From assembly GCF_900156265.1 (NCBI RefSeq), contig NZ_FTNE01000016.1, positions 1 to 64,000 on the forward strand: DNA of 64,000 nucleotides, given 5' to 3'. Origin of the DNA: Acidiphilium rubrum. Its GTDB lineage: Bacteria > Pseudomonadota > Alphaproteobacteria > Acetobacterales > Acetobacteraceae. Under the pieces are notes generated by a model. That model did no database searches. It saw only the letters and a list, made by a program, of their open reading frames with translations, and was not told the origin of the DNA. Both the position numbers and the translations under genes were made by a program. This document shows positions 58,375 through 64,000 of this stretch, one piece after another (position 1 is the first letter of the stretch; each line of letters begins with the position of its first letter).

Positions 58375-58403
58375 TTGACATCGCGATAGTGTTCCCGTAT
58401 CGT
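58375..58403 (+). promoter_or_regulatory. Sigma-70-type promoter for the HTH gene cluster
   Basis: A perfect -35 TTGACA (58375-58380) and -10 TATCGT (58398-58403) are spaced by 17 bases. An 8-base palindrome ATCGCGAT (58380-58387) lies in the spacer. The gene starts 27 bases further on. Confidence 0.75.
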
Positions 58404-58406
58404 TCT

Positions 58407-58420
58407 CCCTGTAACCAGGG
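58407..58420 (+). promoter_or_regulatory. Palindrome at the expected transcription start, candidate operator
   Basis: CCCTG-TAAC-CAGGG, a five-base-pair inverted repeat just after the -10. It overlaps the start of the AGGGAGG ribosome site. It may be an operator for autoregulation or an mRNA hairpin hiding the ribosome site. Confidence 0.4.
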
Positions 58421-58429
58421 AGGCTCACC

Positions 58430-58747
58430 ATGCCGGGACGTCGCGATTGGACTGAAACCGCCGATAACACGATCCGCCAGATGCGGGCCGCCGGGGCGAC
58501 CTGGGCGGCGATCGGCGATGTGCTGGGATTGTCACGCAACACGATCATTGAACGGGGGCGGCGGATTCAGGCGCAGGGCGGGCCGGTGCCGCCGCGCAAG
58601 GCGGAGCGGCGGCCGGAAGATGAACCGAACCGCGCACCGCTGCACGCCGGGCATCCGGTCGCGTGGGATGTGCTGACGTCGGGGACGATTCTGGAGGGCA
58701 CGCTGTTCGTGCCGCTGAGCGCCGGGCGGCGGGAGTTGCGGCGATGA
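58430..58747 (+). CDS. Small helix-turn-helix protein
   Basis: 105 residues. The N-terminal half is a compact HTH: WTETADNTIRQMRAAGATWAAIGDVLGLSRNTIIERGRRIQ (residues ~7-47), similar in style to GcrA- or phage-type DNA-binding modules. The rest is Pro/Arg-rich with LTSGTILEGTLFVPLSAG and no known fold. AGGGAGG precedes the ATG, and a strong promoter with palindromes lies directly upstream. The stop overlaps the next gene (ATGA). Probably a transcription regulator; the target is unknown. Confidence 0.7.
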   Translation: MPGRRDWTETADNTIRQMRAAGATWAAIGDVLGLSRNTIIERGRRIQAQGGPVPPRKAERRPEDEPNRAPLHAGHPVAWDVLTSGTILEGTLFVPLSAGRRELRR

Positions 58748-59280
58748 GCGGGCGGGTGGTGGGTATGGCAGCATCGGTGCGGGCGCAGGCGCCGGGCGCG
58801 GTGCTGGGCTCGGGTGTTGCGGCGCGCGGCGGCATTCGGCCCTGCCCGGCCGTGACGGGTTCGGCCGATCCGGCGGCGGCGCTGGTGGCGCGGTTGGAGG
58901 ATGCCGGATCGACGCTGCTGGCGATGCCGAATTCAGGCTATTCGCCGCATCTGCGGATGATGCGCTACGAGGTGGTGCACAGCGCGCTCGATGCGTATGG
59001 CTGGCAGCCGGCGCAGGTGCGCCAGCCGCATCCCTCCGGTGCGGCGATCGACCGGATGGACGAGGCGCTGGGGTGGCTCGCGATCATTCCGGAAGACCGG
59101 TTCGTGCTGCGGCGGATCGTGGGCGCGCGGGCGCTGACGCACCCGCTGACCGGGCGGTATCTGTTTCCCTGGCGCCGGCTGGGGAGCGTGCTGGGGGCGG
59201 ATCATAAATCGGTGCAGCGCTGGCATAAGGATGGGCTGGGGATTATTTTGACGGGGCTTGGGGAAATGGTTAGAAAGTGA
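58744..59280 (+). CDS. DUF6362-like protein with C-terminal HTH
   Basis: 178 residues from the ATG overlapping the previous stop. The second half (about 105-175) reads MDEALGWLAIIPEDRFVLRRIVGARAL...PWRRLGSVLGADHKSVQRWHKDG, a conserved region I associate with DUF6362 proteins of alphaproteobacteria and their phages. LGSVLGADHKSVQRW looks like an HTH recognition helix. The N-terminal ~50 residues are low-complexity. It is co-expressed with the small HTH protein, so the pair may form a regulatory unit, possibly of phage origin. Confidence 0.7.
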   Translation: MSGRVVGMAASVRAQAPGAVLGSGVAARGGIRPCPAVTGSADPAAALVARLEDAGSTLLAMPNSGYSPHLRMMRYEVVHSALDAYGWQPAQVRQPHPSGAAIDRMDEALGWLAIIPEDRFVLRRIVGARALTHPLTGRYLFPWRRLGSVLGADHKSVQRWHKDGLGIILTGLGEMVRK

Positions 59281-59284
59281 GGGT

Positions 59285-59581
59285 ATGGAGTGCGGTGCTG
59301 CGCGTGGTACCGCTACGCTTGATACCGCTGCGTTTGGTCCGTTGGATGACCGGTTGAGGGATGTGATGGGTTTATCGACCACGATGGGCGTGCGTTCGGC
59401 CAAACCACCGCGGGCGCGGCGGTCACGGATCGATCGGGTGCTGGCCGGGCTTGGGTCGGCGGCGATTTTCTTTGCCGGCCCGACCAGGCTGCCCGCCGCC
59501 AAGCAGCGCGGCGGGATCGCGGCGGATTGGCGGGCCGTCGGCGACGATCTGGCGGCCGCGATGAAGCATCGTGAGCGCTGA
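59285..59581 (+). CDS. Hypothetical protein
   Basis: 98 residues, starting four bases after the preceding stop. It is basic in the middle (SAKPPRARRSRIDRVLAGLGSAAIFFAG) with a short hydrophobic stretch and ends DWRAVGDDLAAAMKHRER. No recognised family. An in-frame ATG at 59258 exists, but it would overlap the DUF6362-like gene. Position suggests the same transcript as the two genes before it. Confidence 0.5.
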   Translation: MECGAARGTATLDTAAFGPLDDRLRDVMGLSTTMGVRSAKPPRARRSRIDRVLAGLGSAAIFFAGPTRLPAAKQRGGIAADWRAVGDDLAAAMKHRER

Positions 59582-59750
59582 GCCGGATAGCGGCGCAGAC
59601 CCCGACGACGACATAATATCCGATCCGGCAGCGGCTGTCGCGCTGTTGCATCATAACACGCCGGTTGCGCTCGCGCTGGTCGGCGTGCCCTCGGTCGGCG
59701 CGATCGGCTGGTTCGTGCGGGCGCGAATCGAGCCGGCCGAACCCGACTGA
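59571..59750 (+). CDS. Small hypothetical protein, possible single-span membrane protein
   Basis: 59 residues from a GTG that overlaps the end of the preceding frame by 11 bases. It has an acidic N-terminus (AEPDSGADPDDDIISD) and a hydrophobic segment (TPVALALVGVPSVGAIGWFV) followed by Arg residues, compatible with one membrane helix. No homologue recognised. The tight overlap with the previous gene is the main support. Confidence 0.35.
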   Translation: MSAEPDSGADPDDDIISDPAAAVALLHHNTPVALALVGVPSVGAIGWFVRARIEPAEPD

Positions 59751-59836
59751 AATCGCCGCGATGCCGCCCCGCCTTGCCCAAACCGGCGCATCGGGCTAAG
59801 CCGCCGCATCCTTATCGCAGATCGAGTGTATTTTTC

Positions 59837-60403
59837 ATGAAGCAGCAGGCGAACCTTATCCGCGCTGGCCAGGTCATTGAACATGACGGCAACCGCTGGA
59901 CCGTGCTCAAGCAGCAGATCATCACGCCAGGCAAAGGCGGCGCTTTCATCCAGGTGGAAATGCGCAACCTCAAGACCGGCAACAAGACCAACGAACGCTG
60001 GCGCACCGCCGATACCGTCGAGCGGTTGATGACCGATAACCGCGATTACACCTATTCCTACACGGACGGTGACAACCTCGTGCTGATGGACGGGGAAACC
60101 TTCGAGCAGTTCCTGGTGCCCACCGATCTGCTCGGCGACATGCTGCCGTTTCTACAGGATAACATGCCCGTCGTGGTCGATCTGGTCGAGGGCGATCCGG
60201 TCGGCATCCACCTACCCGCCACAGTCACACTCGAAATCGTCGAGGCGGACCCGGTGGTCAAAGGCCAGACCGCATCATCGTCCTACAAACCCGCCAAACT
60301 CGCCAACGGCGTGAAAACCATGGTGCCACCCTTCGTCGAAGCCGGCGAACGCGTGGTCGTGCGCACGGAAGACGCGAGCTATGTGGAACGCGCCAAGGGG
60401 TAA
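59837..60403 (+). CDS. efp: Translation elongation factor P
   Basis: 188 residues. Relieves ribosome stalling at poly-proline motifs. Three beta-barrel domains are recognisable: domain I with the PGKGGAF loop (Lys33, the position modified by beta-lysylation in other bacteria), domain II with NRDYTYSYTDGDNLVLMD, and domain III ending in VPPFVEAGERVVVRTEDASYVERAKG. No epmA or epmB is in the window, so the modification state is unknown. suhB follows in the same direction across a GC-rich hairpin, a pairing frequent in Rhodospirillales. Confidence 0.97.
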   Translation: MKQQANLIRAGQVIEHDGNRWTVLKQQIITPGKGGAFIQVEMRNLKTGNKTNERWRTADTVERLMTDNRDYTYSYTDGDNLVLMDGETFEQFLVPTDLLGDMLPFLQDNMPVVVDLVEGDPVGIHLPATVTLEIVEADPVVKGQTASSSYKPAKLANGVKTMVPPFVEAGERVVVRTEDASYVERAKG

Positions 60404-60404
60404 G

Positions 60405-60597
60405 GAAGACCAAGGGGCTCCGCCCCCTGGACCCCCGCTGGGGCCTTAGGCCCCAGACCCCGCTCGTTTCAGATGAGAGGGGGCATCAAGTCCGTACTCT
60501 TTGAAACAGTAAGTCAGCCCCCTCTCATCTGAAACTAATGAGGTCCAGGAACTAAGTTCCTGGCGGGGGTCCAGGGGGCGGAGCCCCTTGGCCTTCT
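60405..60597 (+). repeat. GC-rich long-stem hairpin element, diverged copy 3
   Basis: A 19-base perfect inverted repeat (60466-60484 and 60517-60535) encloses a 32-base loop. An outer inverted repeat pairs GGGGCTCCGCCCCCTGG on the left with its complement near 60571-60589. The layout matches the copies at 9690 and 27743, with a different inner stem and loop. It lies between efp and suhB. Confidence 0.85.
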
Positions 60598-60619
60598 TAA
60601 CCCTTTTGGAGTGTCTCAC

Positions 60620-61447
60620 ATGGTTCCCCGTCGTTCTGCGCATATGACGATCATGGTTGCTGCGGCGCAGAAGGCGGCGAAGCGGTTGATCCGGGATTTC
60701 AACGAGGTCGAGCATTTGCAGGTTTCCGTGAAGGGGCCTTCGGATTTTGTCAGTCAGGCGGATGTGCGATCGGAGCAGACGCTGATCGAGGAGTTGGAGC
60801 GGGCGCGGCCGGGGTATGCGTTTCTGGGTGAGGAGGGTGGTGCACGCGGGTCGGACAATTGGGCGTGGCGGTGGGTGATCGATCCGCTGGATGGGACGAC
60901 CAATTTTCTGCATGCGATTCCGAACTGGGCGATTTCGATTGCGCTGGAGAAGCGGCTGGCGGATGGCGGGTCCGAGGTTGTGGCGGGGCTGGTGTTTGCG
61001 CCGGCGCTGGACGAGATTTATTGGGCGGAAAAGGGTGGCGGGGCTTATTTGAACGACAAGCGGCTGCGGGTTTCGGCGCGGCGGGACTGGTCGGCTTGTT
61101 TGTTCGCGACCGGGATTCCGTTTGCGAAGACGGCGCCGAAGAACCGGCTGGCGTTTGCGCGGGTGCTGGGGGCGTTGATGCCGGAGACGGCCGGGGTGCG
61201 GCGGGTTGGCGCGGCATCGCTCGATCTCGCGTGGACGGCGGCCGGGCGATATGATGCGTATTGGGAATTGGGCACCCATGCCTGGGATGTGATGGCGGGG
61301 GTGTTGTTGGTGCGCGAAGCGGGCGGGTATGCGACCGATCCGGCCGGGCATGAGCATGTTTCGGGCGATGTGGTCGCCGGTAATCCGCATATTCAGCCGC
61401 GGTTGCGGGAGTTGGTGGCTGAGGCGCTCGAGGGGCCTAGGGGGTAG
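60620..61447 (+). CDS. suhB: Inositol-1-monophosphatase
   Basis: 275 residues. Mg2+-dependent phosphatase motifs: GEEGGARG (70-77), DPLDGTTNF (88-96) and HAWDVMAG near residue 223. This is the SuhB/IMPase branch, unlike the HisN-type relative at 589-1353. SuhB in other bacteria also joins rRNA transcription antitermination complexes; whether this one does is unknown. TTGGAG precedes the ATG at 60620. It may be co-transcribed with efp if the intervening hairpin does not terminate. Confidence 0.92.
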   Translation: MVPRRSAHMTIMVAAAQKAAKRLIRDFNEVEHLQVSVKGPSDFVSQADVRSEQTLIEELERARPGYAFLGEEGGARGSDNWAWRWVIDPLDGTTNFLHAIPNWAISIALEKRLADGGSEVVAGLVFAPALDEIYWAEKGGGAYLNDKRLRVSARRDWSACLFATGIPFAKTAPKNRLAFARVLGALMPETAGVRRVGAASLDLAWTAAGRYDAYWELGTHAWDVMAGVLLVREAGGYATDPAGHEHVSGDVVAGNPHIQPRLRELVAEALEGPRG

Positions 61448-61583
61448 GAAGGAAGGCTTCTTTTTTGAAAAAAAGGAGCAAAAAACTTTCTGACGTTGGG
61501 GCACGGGCGCTGAAACCGGCACGGGCCCAAATTAACAAAGTTTTTTTTGCTTCTTTTTTGTTCACAAAAAAGAAGACCTCCCC
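61448..61583 (-). repeat. AT-rich double-hairpin element, full copy (reverse)
   Basis: It begins at the base after the suhB stop. The left hairpin is CTTCTTTTTT/AAAAAAGGAG (one mismatch), with core GGGGCACGGGCGCTGAAACC, inner arms, and right hairpin CTTCTTTTTTG/CAAAAAAGAAG. Inverted relative to the copy at 443-578. Confidence 0.9.
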
Positions 61584-61647
61584 TCGCCTTAGCCTTTCTT
61601 TACCGGCCATTGAGCGCAAGCCGCGTTCTACGCTAGACTCACGCCCG

Positions 61648-62238
61648 ATGAGACAGGTTTTCGCAACGATCCTGCTGGGTCTGGCCGCACTGTACGGTGC
61701 ATGTACGGCATCGGCGCAGGTTGTGGTGAACCAGCAGGCGTTGCAGCAGTTATCCGGCAAGCCGGTGGCGCCGCAGCGGCCGGTGGTGCGCCGGCCGTAT
61801 CGGCCGATCGTGCGGCGGCCCGTTGTCCGGCGGCGCGCGGTGATGCGCCCCCTGCCCTTGCCGCCGCCACCGCCACCGCCGCCGGTTTCGGTGCCGGTTG
61901 TCGCGGCCGTGCCGCCGCCACCCAAACCGGCGAGGCCGCGGGCGGTGACGCTGGTGTTTCCGAGTGTGGATGTGGCGTTGCCGGGCGGAGCTGCGCGGCG
62001 ATTATCGAGTTTCATCGGCGCCAAGGTGAATGCGCGGGCGCATTATGTGGTGCAGGCGACGGCGCCGGGGATTGCGAGCGATCCTTCGGTGGCGCGGCGG
62101 ATGGCGCTCAACCGGGGGCTCGCGGTGCGGGCGGTGTTGCGGCGGGCGGGCGTTTCGTCCGATCACATCATTGTTCAGGCGCTGGGGAATCCGCCCGGCA
62201 TCGTGCCCGATCATGTTACGCTGACGGAAATACCTTAG
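61648..62238 (+). CDS. Exported proline-rich protein with OmpA-like C-terminal part
   Basis: 196 residues from the ATG at 61648. A signal peptide (RQVFATILLGLAALYGACTASAQ) is followed by a Pro/Arg/Val-rich linker (RPVVRRPYRPIVRRPVVRRR and eight consecutive prolines) and a ~95-residue domain. That domain has OmpA-like topology: VTLVFPSVDVALPGGAARRLSSFI, a RMALNRGLAVRAVLRRAGVSSDHI helix-strand and VQALGN. The Asp/Arg pair for peptidoglycan binding is not obvious. An upstream in-frame extension reads through a repeat element and was excluded. It lies 15 bases before the MotA-like gene, so the two are probably one operon. Confidence 0.7.
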   Translation: MRQVFATILLGLAALYGACTASAQVVVNQQALQQLSGKPVAPQRPVVRRPYRPIVRRPVVRRRAVMRPLPLPPPPPPPPVSVPVVAAVPPPPKPARPRAVTLVFPSVDVALPGGAARRLSSFIGAKVNARAHYVVQATAPGIASDPSVARRMALNRGLAVRAVLRRAGVSSDHIIVQALGNPPGIVPDHVTLTEIP

Positions 62239-62253
62239 GGATTTTTTGCCATC

Positions 62254-63384
62254 ATGACGCGACCGAACCGCTACCTTATTCGTATGCTGGTGTTTCTGGT
62301 CCTGGTGTATGGGCTGGCGGCGATCATCGCGCCGACGCTGGCGAAGTTTTATATGGCGAACCCGGTGGTCAATTCGGTGATCGTGCTGGTCGAGATTTTC
62401 GGGATCGGGTGGAATCTGCGCCAGGTGCTGCGGCTGAGCCCGGAGGTGGATTGGGTCGAGCGGTTTCAGCGTTCGCGCGCCTCGATCGAGCAGGGGCCGA
62501 AGCCGCGCCTGTTGTTGCCGATGGCGCGGATGTTCGGCGCGCGCGGCGACGACAACAAGCGGATGAGCCTGTCGATTGCGAGCATGCGGACGATGCTGGA
62601 TGGCATTGCCAGCCGGTTGGACGAGAGCCGCGAGACCTCGCGCTACGTGACCGGGGTGATGATTTTTCTCGGCCTGCTCGGCACGTTCTGGGGCTTGTTG
62701 AAGACCGTGCATGCGGTGGCCGGGGTGATCGGCGGGATGAATGTTTCGGGCGGCGATGTGAATGCGATGTTCGACCAGTTGAAATCCGGGTTGGCCGGGC
62801 CGCTGGCGGGCATGGGGACGGCGTTTTCATCCTCGATGTTCGGCCTGTCGGGGGCGTTGATCCTGGGGTTTCTCGATCTGACCGCAGGGCAGGCGATGAA
62901 CCGGTTTTTCAATGAGTTGGAAGAATGGCTGGCGGGGCTGACCCGGGTTTCATCGGGTGCGCTGGCGATCGAGGGCGAGGCCTCGATGCCGGCGTATGTG
63001 CAGGCGCTGCTGGAGCAGAGTGCGGAGAACATCGAAGCCTTGCAGCGTGTGCTGCTGCGCAACGAGGAGAGCCGGGCGCAGACCGCGCAGGCGACGCAGA
63101 CGCTGACCGAGCGGATGAACACGCTGACTGAGGCGATCCATAATTCGCACCGCATCATGCTGAAGATCGGCGAGGGTCAGGCGGCGCTGGCGCGGATGGC
63201 GGAGCAGGCGGATCAGGGCAATGATGAAATATCGCGCGCGCATTTGCGGAATATCGAATTGCTGCTGGCGCGGATGATTACGGAATCAGAACAGGGGCGG
63301 ATGCAGGGAATGGCGGATTTGCGGCATGACCTGAAGATTCTGACGCGGACGGTGGCGGCGCGGCTCGATGATGTGAGGGGCTGA
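62254..63384 (+). CDS. MotA/TolQ/ExbB-like proton channel protein
   Basis: 376 residues. Two N-terminal membrane helices (YLIRMLVFLVLVYGLAAIIAPTL and VNSVIVLVEIFGIGWNLRQVL) come before a cytoplasmic stretch. Two more helices follow, with the MotA/ExbB-type signature VTGVMIFLGLLGTFWGLLKTV and GMGTAFSSSMFGLSGALILGFLDL. The C-terminal ~140 residues are a long, Glu/Gln/Ala-rich coiled coil. The protein is conserved in non-flagellated alphaproteobacteria and often annotated MotA, but no flagellar gene is nearby. It starts three bases upstream of the MotB-like gene, its presumed partner. Confidence 0.82.
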   Translation: MTRPNRYLIRMLVFLVLVYGLAAIIAPTLAKFYMANPVVNSVIVLVEIFGIGWNLRQVLRLSPEVDWVERFQRSRASIEQGPKPRLLLPMARMFGARGDDNKRMSLSIASMRTMLDGIASRLDESRETSRYVTGVMIFLGLLGTFWGLLKTVHAVAGVIGGMNVSGGDVNAMFDQLKSGLAGPLAGMGTAFSSSMFGLSGALILGFLDLTAGQAMNRFFNELEEWLAGLTRVSSGALAIEGEASMPAYVQALLEQSAENIEALQRVLLRNEESRAQTAQATQTLTERMNTLTEAIHNSHRIMLKIGEGQAALARMAEQADQGNDEISRAHLRNIELLLARMITESEQGRMQGMADLRHDLKILTRTVAARLDDVRG

Positions 63385-63387
63385 GCG

Positions 63388-64000
63388 ATGGCGCGGCTGC
63401 ACCGGAGCCGGGGCAACGGGCTGGATATCTGGCCGGGCTATGTCGATGCGTTGTCGACATTGTTGATGGTGACGATTTTCGTGCTGCTGGTGTTCGTGCT
63501 GGCGGAGGCGTTTCTGTCGGTGGCGTTGAGCGGCAGCAACAAGACGATTGCGACGCTGCGCGGCGAGATCGCGCAATTGTCGAACGTGCTGGCGCTGGAG
63601 AAATCGAAGACGGCTTCGTTGCAGGATGAGTTGGCGAGCATGGCCTCGCTGATGAAGGCAAAGCAGGCGGCGAGTGCGGCAGCACTTTCCGGGCAGGTGA
63701 AGCTGAACGCGCGGGAGGTTTCGACGGTGGCGCTGCTCGATCAGCAGATTGCGGCGTTGCGGCTGCAACTGGCGAGCCTGGCGGCGGCGCTGGATGCGGC
63801 GGCGGCGCAGGATGCGGCGGATCACGTGCAGATTGCCGACCTCGGCAAGCAGTTGAACGAGGCGTTGGCCCGCAAGGTGGCGCGTTTGCAGCAGTATCGC
63901 AGCGAATTCTTCGGTGATCTGCGCAAGGCGCTGGCGGGGGAGAAGAATATCAAGATCGTCGGGGATCGTTTCGTGTTCGAAAGCGATGTGCTGTTTCCCT
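63388..64000 (+). CDS. MotB/OmpA-type partner of the proton channel (truncated by window end)
   Basis: The 204 codons present start with a short basic cytoplasmic lead and one membrane helix (WPGYVDALSTLLMVTIFVLLVFVLAEAFL). The Asp at about residue 20, in YVDALS, stands where MotB has its proton-carrying Asp. A long coiled coil (about 50-175) follows, then GEKNIKIVGDRFVFESDVLF, which begins the OmpA-like peptidoglycan-binding domain beyond the edge. With the MotA-like protein it should form a wall-anchored, proton-driven complex of unknown task. Confidence 0.8.
   Translation, partial: MARLHRSRGNGLDIWPGYVDALSTLLMVTIFVLLVFVLAEAFLSVALSGSNKTIATLRGEIAQLSNVLALEKSKTASLQDELASMASLMKAKQAASAAALSGQVKLNAREVSTVALLDQQIAALRLQLASLAAALDAAAAQDAADHVQIADLGKQLNEALARKVARLQQYRSEFFGDLRKALAGEKNIKIVGDRFVFESDVLFP

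Noticed and set aside
61465-61647. N-terminal extension of the OmpA-like gene through the repeat element
   Set aside because: Unlike lptA, a normal start with a complete signal peptide exists at 61648 just after the element, so the read-through is not needed.
62254-64000. Zorya-type antiphage system
   Set aside because: Only the MotA/MotB-like pair is visible. The channel protein is shorter than ZorA, and the upstream neighbours are housekeeping genes. The downstream part is outside the window.

Overview
This window is a stretch of GC-rich bacterial chromosome from an alphaproteobacterium, most likely Rhodospirillales and probably the acidophile-rich family Acetobacteraceae. That placement is inferred from gene content and gene order (lpt/kds cluster, hrcA-rph-rdgB, efp-suhB, tandem c-type cytochrome, Hint-domain surface protein, many AT-rich hairpins between genes). 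No rRNA gene is present to confirm it.

Most of the window is housekeeping. From left to right: the end of a duplicated hypothetical gene (1-395); hisN and a diheme cytochrome c (589-2342, minus); kdsB-pheA (2411-4044); a Hint-domain surface protein and a YVTN propeller protein (4233-7145); hrcA opposite rph-rdgB (7178-9655); gltDB (9968-15954); an NDUFA9-like SDR; tRNA-Leu(CAG); a short RNase D-like exonuclease; kdsD-lptC-lptA-lptB (18103-21741), an operon for Kdo synthesis and LPS transport; an aspartyl-protease lipoprotein; malate synthase G; a radical SAM/UdgX pair (25086-27706) behind a LexA-type box; pqiABC lipid-transport genes; a sugar-acid oxidation cluster with nicotinamidase (31733-35939); AsmA and an MFS transporter; two YfhO-like membrane proteins on either side of hemW (40418-47039); katG; a second copy of the duplicated hypothetical gene; rpsB-tsf; a lower-GC Mrr endonuclease gene; a REP/RAYT cassette (53550-54471); metH; a small regulatory-looking cluster (58030-59750); efp-suhB; and an OmpA-like/MotA-like/MotB-like set that runs off the right edge.

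Three families of non-coding hairpin elements are scattered through this backbone. The first is an AT-rich element of about 130 bp (six full and four half copies). The second is a GC-rich long-stem element (three copies), in which two copies show a compensatory stem change and opposite loop orientation relative to their flanks. The third is short REP sequences ending in a GTAG tetranucleotide around a RAYT transposase gene.

The most interesting observations are: an AT-rich element lying in frame inside the 5' end of lptA; another supplying the C-terminus of a YfhO-like protein; the apparent loop flip between GC-rich elements; the REP-derived stop codon of the RAYT gene; and the LexA-like box in front of the radical SAM/UdgX pair. 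I saw no CRISPR array, integrase or complete prophage.
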